DNA of 64,000 bases from Pseudonocardia sp. DSM 110487 (GTDB taxonomy: Bacteria; Actinomycetota; Actinomycetes; Mycobacteriales; Pseudonocardiaceae), in the NCBI RefSeq assembly GCF_019468565.1, contig NZ_CP080521.1, forward strand, positions 5,952,001 to 6,016,000, given 5' to 3'. Positions within the stretch are counted from its first letter, which is position 1; each line of letters starts with the position of its first letter. The position numbers and the translations under genes are program-made. Shown one piece after another: positions 9,244 to 17,369 of the stretch. The notes beneath the pieces are model-generated. The model worked only from the letters and a program-made list of their open reading frames with translations. It was not told where the DNA came from and did no database searches.

Positions 9244-10057
9244 GGGGGCCTCCCGGCTCGTAGGGATCGGGATCGACGGACCGGTTGTTCAGGTCCACCG
9301 ACAGGAAGATGTCGTTCGCCACGGGGTGGCGCAGCTCCTCGGCGAGCTGGCCGATGAGCCCGGCTGTGCGGGCGAGCAGCGCGAACCCGCGCAGCAGTTC
9401 CAGCGGCAGGCCCAGGTCGGCGAGGGCAGCACCACAGACGCCGGCGCCGTTCAGCGGGAGCGTGCGCCCGAGCACCTCCGGGTGCACCCGCCCGATCGCG
9501 GCGAACAGCTGCAGGTGCGGCCCGAACAGGCCCTCCTCGTGGGCGATCTGCATCAGCCGCGGTGTGCGCGGGTCGCCGTTCTTGTGCACGTGGTGGCCGA
9601 GGCCGGGCACGAACTTCTTCGCTCCGCGCTGTTCCCGGACGGTCCGCAGCGCGACCGCGTCCCAGCCGTCGTCGTCGATGGGCTGATCGTCCAGCCCGTC
9701 CAGCACGTCGTGCAGGAACCGCCCGGTGTCCTCGGTGACGCCGAGGAACCGGGACCCGCCGCCGAGCAACCCGGCCGCGAGCGCGCCCTGCACGGAGTCG
9801 GGTGCCGAGAGATAGGTGAGCCGGGTGACGATCGCGGTCGGCGTGAAGCCGTGATCGGCGAGCGCCGCCAGTACGGCCTCGAACACCCGCGTCTCGCCCT
9901 TCGTCGGGCGGCGTTGCGTGGCGAGCCAGAACGCGAGCTCGCCGAACCCGACGGTGCCCATGACGTCCTCGGCCAGGTCATGGCCGAGGAGGGTGATCTT
10001 CTCCAGGCTCGAGGCGCCCAAAGCCGTCGGATACTGCGCTGTGGGGTGCTCAGGCAT
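9236..10057 (-). CDS. Citryl-CoA lyase / citrate-synthase-family protein
   Basis: A roughly 273-residue member of the citrate synthase superfamily, shorter than true citrate synthase and matching the citryl-CoA-lyase-like group. Conserved stretches include VPGLGHHVHKNGDPRTPRL (citrate synthase His-loop) and LPLNGAGVCGAALADLGL. Expected chemistry is retro-Claisen cleavage of a 3-hydroxy-tricarboxyl-CoA to acetyl-CoA plus an oxo acid. ATG 10057 is preferred (AGG nine bases upstream); an ATG three codons earlier at 10066 is possible. It follows a CaiB-type CoA-transferase with overlapping ends, suggesting activation then cleavage of one intermediate. Confidence 0.8.
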   Translation of the reverse strand: MPEHPTAQYPTALGASSLEKITLLGHDLAEDVMGTVGFGELAFWLATQRRPTKGETRVFEAVLAALADHGFTPTAIVTRLTYLSAPDSVQGALAAGLLGGGSRFLGVTEDTGRFLHDVLDGLDDQPIDDDGWDAVALRTVREQRGAKKFVPGLGHHVHKNGDPRTPRLMQIAHEEGLFGPHLQLFAAIGRVHPEVLGRTLPLNGAGVCGAALADLGLPLELLRGFALLARTAGLIGQLAEELRHPVANDIFLSVDLNNRSVDPDPYEPGGPRG

Positions 10058-11228
10058 GCTGGTCATCCTGCGGGGTCGAGAGCCATTTGCGCAGCTCCGT
10101 GCCATGCTCGTCCAGGTCGGGCGGCGGCAGCCGGTAGCCGGCAGGGGTGGCGGAGAACCGGATCGGGTGCCGGGTGGTGGGCATGGCCCGCTCCCCCTCG
10201 CCCGCCTGGACGACCGGGTCGAGCCCGAAGCGCTCGGCCATCGCGAACCCGCCGTCGATCGTCTGGATCGGCCCGCACGGCACCCCGACGGCCACCAGCT
10301 CCTCGAACCACTCCACCGCACCGCGCAACGCCAGCCGCTCGAGCAGGAGTGGGCGCAGCTCCTCCCGGTTGGCGGTGCGGTCGATGTTGCGCGCGAACCG
10401 CGGGTCGTCGGCGACGTCGGGGATGCCGAGCACCTCGCACAGCTTGCGGAACTGCCGGTCGTTCGCGGCGGCGATGATGATGTCGTCGTCGGCGGTCGGC
10501 AGGGGCTCGTACGGGAACACGCTCGGGTGCGCGTTGCCCATCCGGTAGGGCACCACTCCCCCGGCCACGTACGCCGAGCTGTGGTTGACCAGCCCGGTCA
10601 GCGCCGAGGACAGCAGGTTCACCTCGACCAGCTGTCCCTGGCCGGACCGGTCGCGGTGGCGCAGCGCGGCGAGGATGCCGATCAGCGCGTGGTTGCCTGC
10701 CATCACGTCGAACACCGAGATCCCGGCCCGGTACGGCGGGCCGTCCGGGTCGCCGGTGAGGCTCATCAGCCCCGACATCGCCTGCACCATGAGGTCGTAG
10801 CCCGGGACGTGGCTGCCCTTCCCGGCCCCGAAGCCGGTGATCGAGCTGTAGATCACGCCGGGGTTCGCGGCCCGGACCGCCTCGTAGTCGAGGCCGTAGC
10901 GGGCGAGGCCGCCCGGCTTGAAGTTCTCGATCAGCACGTCGGCACGCCGCGCCAGCTCGCGAGCCACCTCGGCGTCGGCCTCGTCGCGCAGGTCGAGCGC
11001 GATCGACCGCTTCCCGCGGTTGATCCCCAGGTAGTACGTAGAGGTTCCGTTGCGTTCCGGCGGGATCCAGGTGCGCGTGTCGTCGCCGGCCGGGCCCTCG
11101 ACCTTGATCACCTCAGCGCCCATGTCGGCCAGCAGCATCGTGGCGTACGGGCCGGCCAGGACGCGGGAGAAGTCGGCGACCAGGAGCCCGGCGAGCGGTC
11201 CCGTCGCAGTCTCGGCCAATTCACGCAC
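10050..11228 (-). CDS. CaiB/BaiF family III CoA-transferase
   Basis: A 392-residue family III CoA-transferase with the N-terminal signature LVADFSRVLAGPYATMLLADMGAEV and a candidate catalytic Asp at about residue 174 (ISVFDVMAGNHALIG), by position in formyl-CoA transferase. It moves CoA between carboxylic acids. The GTG at 11228 is chosen because the upstream TTG (11243) lies inside an operator palindrome (11233-11249). First gene of the minus-strand catabolic operon, so it probably makes the CoA ester used by the citryl-CoA-lyase-like enzyme. Confidence 0.88.
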   Translation of the reverse strand: MRELAETATGPLAGLLVADFSRVLAGPYATMLLADMGAEVIKVEGPAGDDTRTWIPPERNGTSTYYLGINRGKRSIALDLRDEADAEVARELARRADVLIENFKPGGLARYGLDYEAVRAANPGVIYSSITGFGAGKGSHVPGYDLMVQAMSGLMSLTGDPDGPPYRAGISVFDVMAGNHALIGILAALRHRDRSGQGQLVEVNLLSSALTGLVNHSSAYVAGGVVPYRMGNAHPSVFPYEPLPTADDDIIIAAANDRQFRKLCEVLGIPDVADDPRFARNIDRTANREELRPLLLERLALRGAVEWFEELVAVGVPCGPIQTIDGGFAMAERFGLDPVVQAGEGERAMPTTRHPIRFSATPAGYRLPPPDLDEHGTELRKWLSTPQDDQHA

Positions 11229-11232
11229 CCTT

Positions 11233-11249
11233 CGTCCGCGCAACGGACA
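11233..11249. promoter_or_regulatory. IclR operator copy 1 (CoA-transferase operon)
   Basis: A 17-base dyad CGTCCG-CGCAA-CGGACA lies 4 bases upstream of the CoA-transferase GTG. The same half-sites and spacing recur at 12253-12269 and 12346-12362, flanking the iclR gene. Position over the start region fits repression or activation by the adjacent IclR protein; this is inferred. Confidence 0.65.
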
Positions 11250-11298
11250 TCCGTCCGCCAGCGCGATCCTTCTCCCGTGCTCCGACGCCCGTCAAGGT

Positions 11299-11423
11299 CC
11301 CCGGTGGTCGAGTAGCGCCGGCCCGCCAGGGCCGGCGCGTATCGAGACCACATGCCAGTCTCGGTGGGTGGTGGTCTCGATACGGGCCGGCGCCGGGGCG
11401 CCGGCCCTACTCGACCACCGGGG
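11299..11423. repeat. Nested intergenic palindrome (125 bp)
   Basis: Outer arms 11299-11315 and 11407-11423 are perfect 17-base inverted copies (core GGTGGTCGAGTAG). Inner arms 11340-11351 and 11371-11382 are perfect 12-base inverted copies (TATCGAGACCAC). GC-rich GCCGGC blocks lie between each outer and inner arm. Each half is itself a near-palindrome, so this looks like two head-to-head copies of an interspersed intergenic element. It lies between the iclR stop and the CoA-transferase promoter and may also terminate iclR transcription. Confidence 0.8.
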
Positions 11424-11426
11424 GCG

Positions 11427-12233
11427 CTAGGAAGCGGTCACGGTGATGTGCGGGACCGTGTCCAGGCGCGCGAAGTCCGCGCTGATCTCCCCCGCGGTCT
11501 GCAGCAGCAGCGGGAGGTGGCGTTCCAGCAGGTACTCGACCGAGGTCTCGGCGGCGTGGCAGTTCACGTTGACGCCGGCGATCACCCGGCCCGAGCCGTC
11601 CCGCAGCGGAGCGGCGATCGACCGGATACCCAGTGCGAGCTGCTCGTCGGTGAGTGCCCAGCCGCGGGCCCGTACCTCGCGCAGCACCGCGTCGCGCTCG
11701 GCGCGGTCGGGCTGCCACCGCGGTACGAGGCCGGACCGCGTCGGCTCGGCGAGCACCTTTTCGAGCTCGTCCGGGGGCAGCGCCGCGAGCTGCACCTTCC
11801 CCAGTGACGTCGAGAGCGCCGGGAACCGGGTGCCGATCTGCACGGCGAGGGCGACGATCTTCGGCACGGCGACGCGTGCCACGTAGACGATGTCAGAGCC
11901 GTCGAGCTGGGCGATGGAGCAGGACTCGTCGGTGCGCTCGACGAGCCGTTCCAGGTGCGGGCGCGCCACCTCCCACAGCCCCATCGACCGCACGTAGGAC
12001 ACGCCGAGATCGAGGACCCGGGGGGTGAGGGAGTAGCCGCGCTCCGCGGTGCGGACGTAGCCGAGCTCCTCGAGCGTCAGCAGGATCCGGCGCGCGGTCG
12101 GGCGGGCGAGGTCGGTGGCGGTCGCCACCTCGGCGAGCGTCATCACGGGGCGTCCGGGGCGGAAGGCGGTGATGACCTCGAGCCCGCGGGCGAGCGCCTC
12201 GATGAAGTCGGGACCGGTCCCTGCGCGTGGCAT
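11427..12233 (-). CDS. IclR family regulator of the ring-cleavage locus
   Basis: A 268-residue IclR protein: N-terminal winged helix (about 12-75, MTLAEVATATDLARPTARR) and C-terminal effector domain ending with NVNCHAAETSVEYLL, close to PcaR/PcaU-type regulators of aromatic acid catabolism. ATG at 12233 is chosen because the HTH domain starts soon after; upstream in-frame sequence has no family match. It lies between the CoA-transferase operon and a divergent amidohydrolase gene, and a 17-base operator lies 20 bases upstream of its start, so autoregulation is likely. Confidence 0.88.
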   Translation of the reverse strand: MPRAGTGPDFIEALARGLEVITAFRPGRPVMTLAEVATATDLARPTARRILLTLEELGYVRTAERGYSLTPRVLDLGVSYVRSMGLWEVARPHLERLVERTDESCSIAQLDGSDIVYVARVAVPKIVALAVQIGTRFPALSTSLGKVQLAALPPDELEKVLAEPTRSGLVPRWQPDRAERDAVLREVRARGWALTDEQLALGIRSIAAPLRDGSGRVIAGVNVNCHAAETSVEYLLERHLPLLLQTAGEISADFARLDTVPHITVTAS

Positions 12234-12252
12234 CGCACGAGCGTAACCGGCA

Positions 12253-12269
12253 TGTCCGCGAGGCGGACA
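12253..12269. promoter_or_regulatory. IclR operator copy 2 (iclR promoter)
   Basis: Perfect dyad TGTCCGC-GAG-GCGGACA (17 bases) between the divergent iclR and amidohydrolase genes, 20 bases before the iclR ATG. It is the most symmetric of the three copies. Confidence 0.7.
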
Positions 12270-12345
12270 CCAGCACGACGGGCCGGATCGATCGGAGAGC
12301 GGATTGACACCCGGCGCGACCTGCACGAAGCTGCGCGTCCAGGGA

Positions 12346-12362
12346 CGTCCGGTACGCGGACG
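12346..12362. promoter_or_regulatory. IclR operator copy 3 (amidohydrolase promoter)
   Basis: Dyad CGTCCG-GTACG-CGGACG (17 bases), ending 26 bases before the amidohydrolase GTG and embedded in a run of further GGACGTCC/GTCCGTCC half-sites. Same layout as copies 1 and 2. Confidence 0.65.
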
Positions 12363-12387
12363 TCCGTCCGTCGCAAAGGAGCGCCCG

Positions 12388-13833
12388 GTGCCGAACCAGC
12401 CCACGCCCGTCGTCCTGCGGGGCGGCACGGTCCTCACGGTCGACGCGACGCACACGGTGCTCCCCGGCCACGACGTGCTGGTGGTCGGCGAGACGATCGC
12501 CGCGGTCGGCCCCGGCCTCGCGGTTCCCGAAGGCACCGTGGAGATCGACGCCACCGGCGGCATCGTCATGCCGGGGATGATCGACACGCACCGGCACATG
12601 TGGCAGACGGCAATGCGCGGCTACGGCGCCGACTGGACGCTCACCCAGTACTTCGTCTGGTACTACCTCGAGTGGGGCAAGCTCTTCCGGCCGGAGGACG
12701 TGCACGCGGGCAACCTGCTGTCCGCGCTCGAGGCCATCGACGCGGGCGTCACCACCACCGTGGACTGGTCGCACGGGCTGCAGACCCCCGAGCACGCCGA
12801 CGCCGCCGTCGACGCTCTTGCCGCCGTGCCCGGCCGGTTCGTCCTGGCATACGGCAACCTCCAGGACGCGCCCGCGAACTGGACCGCGTCACCCGGCTTC
12901 CGCGACTTCGTGACCCGTCGCTTCCCGAACGGGCGCGGCGACGACATGCTGGGCTTCCAGCTCGCCTTCGACGTTCTCGGCGACCCGACCTTCGCGGAGA
13001 GGCCGGCGTTCGAGGTGGCCCGTGAGCTGGGCGTTCCGGTCACCACGCACGCCGGGGTCTGGGGCGCCACCGGCGACGAGGGCATCCGGCAGATGTACGA
13101 GCACGGCTTCATGACCCCCGAGACCGTGTACGTGCACTCCGCATCGCTGTCGCCCGACTCCTACCACCGCATCGCGGCCACGGGCGGCTCCGTCTCGGTG
13201 GCCACCGAGAGCGAGCAGAGCGCGGGCCAGGGCTACCCGCCCACGTGGGCGCTGCGCGCGCACGGCATCCCGGTGTCGCTGTCGATGGACACCTCGGTGT
13301 GGTGGAGCGCCGATCTCTTCTCCGCGATGCGGACCACGCTGGGGGCCGACCGCTCCCGCGAGCATCTGGAGGCGCACGCGAAGGGCGAAACGGTCACCAA
13401 CTCCTCGCTGCGGGCCGCGCAGGTGGTGGAGTGGGCGACCCGCGGCGGGGCCCGCGCGCTCGGCCGGGAGGACCGGCTGGGCAGCGTCGAGGTCGACAAG
13501 CTCGCCGACCTCGTGCTGCTCAAGAACGAACAGTCGCCGGTGATGTTCCCGCTGCTGCACCCGCACGGCCACGTCGCGTTCCAGGCCCAGCGCGGGGACG
13601 TCCACACCGTGCTCGTGAACGGGCGCGTCGTGAAGACCGACCACCAGCTCGTCGGGGCCGACCTGGCCGGGGCGCGGCGCGAGGCGGAGCGCACGGTGGA
13701 GTACCTGCGCGCGCAGCTCGGCGAGGAGGCGTGGGAGAAGGGGATGCACCCGGACGTCCCGGAGAGCGGGGGCCTCGAGAACCCCTACATGTACTCCGAC
13801 TACCGCCGGGCCGGCGCGCAGGAGGTCCAATGA
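12388..13833 (+). CDS. ATZ/TRZ-type metal-dependent amidohydrolase
   Basis: A 481-residue amidohydrolase-superfamily enzyme with a composite beta-sandwich/TIM-barrel layout. Metal-site motifs: PGMIDTHRHMW (near residue 65), His in TTHAGVWG, His in VHSASLS and Asp in SLSMDTSVWW. This is the pattern of the ATZ/TRZ (chlorohydrolase/deaminase) group, which hydrolyses C-N or C-Cl bonds of heterocycles. GTG 12388 is preceded by AAAGGA. Translationally coupled to an MFS transporter. Substrate unknown; probably the compound imported by that transporter. Confidence 0.85.
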   Translation: MPNQPTPVVLRGGTVLTVDATHTVLPGHDVLVVGETIAAVGPGLAVPEGTVEIDATGGIVMPGMIDTHRHMWQTAMRGYGADWTLTQYFVWYYLEWGKLFRPEDVHAGNLLSALEAIDAGVTTTVDWSHGLQTPEHADAAVDALAAVPGRFVLAYGNLQDAPANWTASPGFRDFVTRRFPNGRGDDMLGFQLAFDVLGDPTFAERPAFEVARELGVPVTTHAGVWGATGDEGIRQMYEHGFMTPETVYVHSASLSPDSYHRIAATGGSVSVATESEQSAGQGYPPTWALRAHGIPVSLSMDTSVWWSADLFSAMRTTLGADRSREHLEAHAKGETVTNSSLRAAQVVEWATRGGARALGREDRLGSVEVDKLADLVLLKNEQSPVMFPLLHPHGHVAFQAQRGDVHTVLVNGRVVKTDHQLVGADLAGARREAERTVEYLRAQLGEEAWEKGMHPDVPESGGLENPYMYSDYRRAGAQEVQ

Positions 13834-15071
13834 CCCAGCGGGCCGCCCCCGCGCAGGCGGGCACGGCGGCGATCGCCATCGGCTTCACCGTCCTGTGCCT
13901 GTCGTACCTGCTCAACGCGATGGACAGGCAGGTGTTCTACCCGCTGGTGCCCGAGATCCGCGAGGAGTTCGGCTTCTCGCTCGACCAGGCCGGCCTGCTC
14001 GCCACCGGTTTCACGCTGGGCCTCGCGCTCACCGGCGTTCCTGCTGGCTACCTGCTCGACCGCATGTCCCGCAAGACGATCGTCGTCGCGAGCGTGGTCG
14101 TCTACTCCGCCGGAACGGTCGCCATCCCAGTCGCGGCGGGTTTCCTGGACATGGCGATCTACCGGCTGGTCTCCGGCGTGGGCGAGGGCGTGCAGGCCAC
14201 CGCCATCTACGCGATCATCGGCGCCTACTACTTCCACCGCAGGGCCCTTGCGGCCGGGTTCATCGGGGTCGCGTTCGGTCTCGGCGTGTTCCTCGGCCCG
14301 GTCGTCGGGCAGGGGATGGCCGCCGCCACCGACTCGTGGCGCACCCCGTTCTACGTGTTCGGCGTCGCCGGCCTGGTCGTGGCGCTGATCCTGCTGATCA
14401 CGGTGCCGCGGGCGATGAGCGAGGCCCTGGCGGGCCGCACCGGCGCGCCCGACGCGGCGGACTACGACCACGTACCGGCGAACCCGTACAACCGCAACTC
14501 GCTCGCCTTCGCGATCACGTCGGCGGTGTCCGGCCTGGTGTTCTACGGCTTCCTCGGCCTCTACCCGACCTTCCTGCGCGAGGAGCTCGCGTTCGCCCCC
14601 GGCCAGGCCGCGCTGGCGGCGTCGCTCGTCGGGTTCGGGGCGATGATGGCGCTCCCGGTGGGATGGCTCGCCGACCGCGTCGACCAGCGGGTACTCCTCG
14701 CGGTCGGCTTCGTGGGCACGGCCGCGTCCACGCTGCTCGCCTACACCGTTGCCACCGGCGCCGCAGCGCAGTACGTACTCGCGTTCCTGATCGGCACGTT
14801 CGCCAGCGGCGTGCTGTTCACCAACTGCACCACGGTGTTGCAGCGCTCGGTGCGGCCCGAGCACGTCGGGCGCGGGGCGGGGCTGTTCATCCTCACCTAC
14901 TACGTCGCCGCCGCGGTGTCCGGACTGATCTTCGCCCGGCTCGTGGCCGGGATCGGCTGGCAGGGTGCAGGGCTCGTGCAGCTCACGCTGCTCCCGCTGG
15001 TGGGGATCGCCGCGCTCGTGCTCGTCGACCCGCGGCGGATGCTGCTGCCGCCCGCGCTGCGGAAGGCGTGA
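13830..15071 (+). CDS. MFS transporter of the IclR locus
   Basis: A 413-residue major facilitator with about twelve hydrophobic helices and the loop 2-3 motif GYLLDRMSRKTIV. The start ATG overlaps the amidohydrolase stop (ATGA), so both are made together. Likely proton-coupled uptake of the amidohydrolase substrate or of an aromatic/organic acid; the specific substrate cannot be read from sequence. Expected to share IclR control through the operator upstream of the amidohydrolase. Confidence 0.88.
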   Translation: MTQRAAPAQAGTAAIAIGFTVLCLSYLLNAMDRQVFYPLVPEIREEFGFSLDQAGLLATGFTLGLALTGVPAGYLLDRMSRKTIVVASVVVYSAGTVAIPVAAGFLDMAIYRLVSGVGEGVQATAIYAIIGAYYFHRRALAAGFIGVAFGLGVFLGPVVGQGMAAATDSWRTPFYVFGVAGLVVALILLITVPRAMSEALAGRTGAPDAADYDHVPANPYNRNSLAFAITSAVSGLVFYGFLGLYPTFLREELAFAPGQAALAASLVGFGAMMALPVGWLADRVDQRVLLAVGFVGTAASTLLAYTVATGAAAQYVLAFLIGTFASGVLFTNCTTVLQRSVRPEHVGRGAGLFILTYYVAAAVSGLIFARLVAGIGWQGAGLVQLTLLPLVGIAALVLVDPRRMLLPPALRKA

Positions 15072-15221
15072 AGGTCAGCTCTGCAGGGCCGCGACCAGCA
15101 CGATCACTCCGACCGGCAGCAGCACCGGCACCCGACGACTCGGTCCCCCGCCAATGGGAGCAGTCTGGCGGGTGCCCGGCGCCGAGCGGCTGTCGGGCTG
15201 GATCACGGAAAGGGAGCGGGT

Positions 15222-16109
15222 ATGGCGCAGCGGGTCGGGATCCTCGGAGCGGGAGCGGTCGGCGGGATGCTCGCGGTCCTGCTCGCCGAGGCCGGTCACC
15301 AGGTCACCGTGCTGGCCTCGGAGCGCACCAGCACCGCGATCAACGTCAGTGGGCTCGCACTCCGCAGCCAGATGGTCGGCGATCGGCAGGCGCGAGTGCC
15401 CGCACGCCCCTACCTCACCGCACCGGTCGACGTCCTGTTCGTGGCGGTCAAGGCCCCCGACCTGCTCGCCGCGCTGGGCCGGGTGCCGGCCGCGCTGCTG
15501 AGCGACGCCGCCGTCGCGCCCCTGCTCAACGGGACCGACCACGTCGCACTGCTGCGGGCCGCCCTGCCGAAGGCCGCGATCGTGCCGATGACGGTGTCGG
15601 TCGAGGCCACGCGCACCGCGCCTGGCGTCATCGAGCACGTCTCGCCGTTCGTCGAGTACGCGCTCGCCGACGAGCGGGAACGCGCCGGCGTCGACCCGGA
15701 GGACCTGCTCCGTTCCGCGGGCCTCGACGTCGACACCTCCGCCGCCGACGAGGCCTCGCTGCTGTGGCGCAAGCTCTCGTTCCTCGCCCCGCTGGCCCTG
15801 CTCACCACCCGCGCAATGCAGCCGATCGGGCCGGCCCGCGACGCCCACCCGGATCTCCTCGACGGGCTCGTCGCCGAGACCGCCGCCGCGGCCGCCACGG
15901 CCGGTGCCGAGATCGACCCGGCGGTCGTCGCGAAGCGGATCGCCGGCCTGCCGGCCGGGATGCGCTCGTCGATGCTCAAGGACGCGATCGCCGGGGCCAC
16001 CCTGGAGCTCGACGCCATCGCCGGCCCGATCCTGCGGGCGCTACCCGACGGCGCCCCTGTCACGCGTGCGGTCGTGGCGGAGATCGCCGAGGCCGCGGCC
16101 CGTCAGTGA
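15222..16109 (+). CDS. Ketopantoate reductase family (PanE/ApbA-like) dehydrogenase
   Basis: A 295-residue protein with an N-terminal dinucleotide motif GILGAGAVGGMLAVLLAEAG and an ApbA C-terminal helical domain including LWRKLSFLAPLALL. The family reduces 2-oxo-pantoate or related 2-oxo acids with NADPH. Lying 150 bases behind the amidohydrolase-MFS pair, it may act on a catabolic 2-oxo acid rather than in pantothenate synthesis. Ribosome site AAAGGGAG precedes ATG 15222. It converges on a VOC gene with 4 bases between stop codons. Confidence 0.8.
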   Translation: MAQRVGILGAGAVGGMLAVLLAEAGHQVTVLASERTSTAINVSGLALRSQMVGDRQARVPARPYLTAPVDVLFVAVKAPDLLAALGRVPAALLSDAAVAPLLNGTDHVALLRAALPKAAIVPMTVSVEATRTAPGVIEHVSPFVEYALADERERAGVDPEDLLRSAGLDVDTSAADEASLLWRKLSFLAPLALLTTRAMQPIGPARDAHPDLLDGLVAETAAAAATAGAEIDPAVVAKRIAGLPAGMRSSMLKDAIAGATLELDAIAGPILRALPDGAPVTRAVVAEIAEAAARQ

Positions 16110-16113
16110 CCGA

Positions 16114-16455
16114 CTAGTCCGGCCCGCCACCGAACCCGATCTCGTTGCCGTCCGGGTCACGGAAGATCGCCTTGCGGACGCCGTTGGAGTAGACCTCTCG
16201 CTCGGCCGCTTTCAGGCCTCGCCCAGCGATCTGGGAGATGCGGTCGTCGAAGTCGCCGACGAATACGGTGTGGCTGGCGTGCCCGGCGTGTTCCGGCCGC
16301 ACCTCGATGAACACGTACCGATGCTCGGCGAGCTCCCACACCGCCTCTGCCTCGTTGGGGACGAACGACGGCGGGGCGCCGAGGAGTCGCTCGTACCAGG
16401 CGGTCGCCGCGGTGTAGTCGCGTACGGGGATGCCCGCGAACAGTTCGATGGTCAC
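16114..16455 (-). CDS. VOC (glyoxalase/bleomycin-resistance fold) protein
   Basis: A 113-residue vicinal-oxygen-chelate protein with two beta-alpha-beta-beta-beta halves: IPVRDYTAATAWYERLLG at the start and FRDPDGNEIGFGG at the end, both typical of the family. Metal ligands are plausible (His near residue 62, Glu in NEIGF). Probably an isomerase, lyase or binding protein; substrate unknown. It is the last gene of a minus-strand run, 9 bases after the nitrilase-family stop codon. Confidence 0.75.
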   Translation of the reverse strand: MTIELFAGIPVRDYTAATAWYERLLGAPPSFVPNEAEAVWELAEHRYVFIEVRPEHAGHASHTVFVGDFDDRISQIAGRGLKAAEREVYSNGVRKAIFRDPDGNEIGFGGGPD

Positions 16456-16464
16456 AGGGACACG

Positions 16465-17361
16465 CTAGAGGTCGCCGCCCTCGTCCAGCAGGCGCGTGAC
16501 CTCTCGGCTGATCAGCCCGAGCCGGGCCTCCTTGACCAGCGGGATGGCGCGCCGGCGGCGGCGGACGTCGAGCAGGTCGATGTCCGCCGTGACCAGGTGC
16601 TCCTCCCCCTCCTGGGCCTCGGCGACGATCTCGCCCCATGGGTCGACCACGTGCGAGCCGCCCCAGAAACGCAGGTCCCCCTCGGTGCCGACGCGGTTCA
16701 CGAACACGACGAAGAGCTGGAACATCCGGGCGTAGAAGCGGGTGATGTCGCGCCAGTAGGCGCGCGAGTCGTAGTGCTCGGGAAAGTTGCTGTGCCTACC
16801 CGCCCCGCCGGCTCCGCGGGCTCCGCCGGCTTCCATCCCCCGCAGCGCGCTCGCCGCAGGCACCAGCAGGACGCGGGCGCCGTCCTGCGTGGCGAGGAAC
16901 GCCAGTTGCGGCTGCCAGGCGTCGTTGCACAGCAGCACCGCCACCCGGGTCCCGCCGGGCCCGGGGAACGCGCGCAGGTTCGGGCCGGGTGTGAAGTGCT
17001 TGCGCTCCTCGAACGACATGTAGGTCGGCAGGTAGAGCTTGCGGTGCAGGTGCACGAGCTCGCCGGAGGCGAAGAAGCCCGCGGTGTTGTAGGTGTGGAT
17101 ACCGGGTCCGTCCTCGACGAACCCTGCGAGCACCCCAGCGGCGCCCGCCTGACGCGCGATGTGGGCGAGGCGCGGGTCGTCCGCCCGCATCGACACGTCG
17201 TCGGGCAGGCCGCCGATCGAGTACCCGGTGAGGTGCAGCTCCGGGAAGACGACCAAGTCCGCCCCGTCCGCCACGGCCTCGGCGACGACCTGCTCGGCTC
17301 GCGCGACGTTCGCGTCGACGTCCCCGAGCGTCGCGTCGACCTGCGCGAGCGTGATCCTCAA
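16465..17361 (-). CDS. Nitrilase-superfamily carbon-nitrogen hydrolase
   Basis: A 298-residue CN-hydrolase with the full catalytic triad: E41 (VVFPELHLTG), K108 (LHRKLYLP) and C145 (LLCNDAWQ). The Cys motif CNDAWQP is that of amidases or carbamoylases rather than true nitrilases. TTG start at 17361, with GAGG upstream. It follows the betaine-type substrate-binding gene by 8 bases and belongs to that ABC operon, so an amide or amidine related to the transported compound is a reasonable substrate guess. Confidence 0.85.
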   Translation of the reverse strand: MRITLAQVDATLGDVDANVARAEQVVAEAVADGADLVVFPELHLTGYSIGGLPDDVSMRADDPRLAHIARQAGAAGVLAGFVEDGPGIHTYNTAGFFASGELVHLHRKLYLPTYMSFEERKHFTPGPNLRAFPGPGGTRVAVLLCNDAWQPQLAFLATQDGARVLLVPAASALRGMEAGGARGAGGAGRHSNFPEHYDSRAYWRDITRFYARMFQLFVVFVNRVGTEGDLRFWGGSHVVDPWGEIVAEAQEGEEHLVTADIDLLDVRRRRRAIPLVKEARLGLISREVTRLLDEGGDL

Positions 17362-17369
17362 CCGTTGCC

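Noticed and set aside
15075..15207. About 43-residue minus-strand ORF with a hydrophobic C-terminus
   Set aside because: No ribosome site and no recognisable family; lies in the short MFS-to-KPR gap and could be chance.
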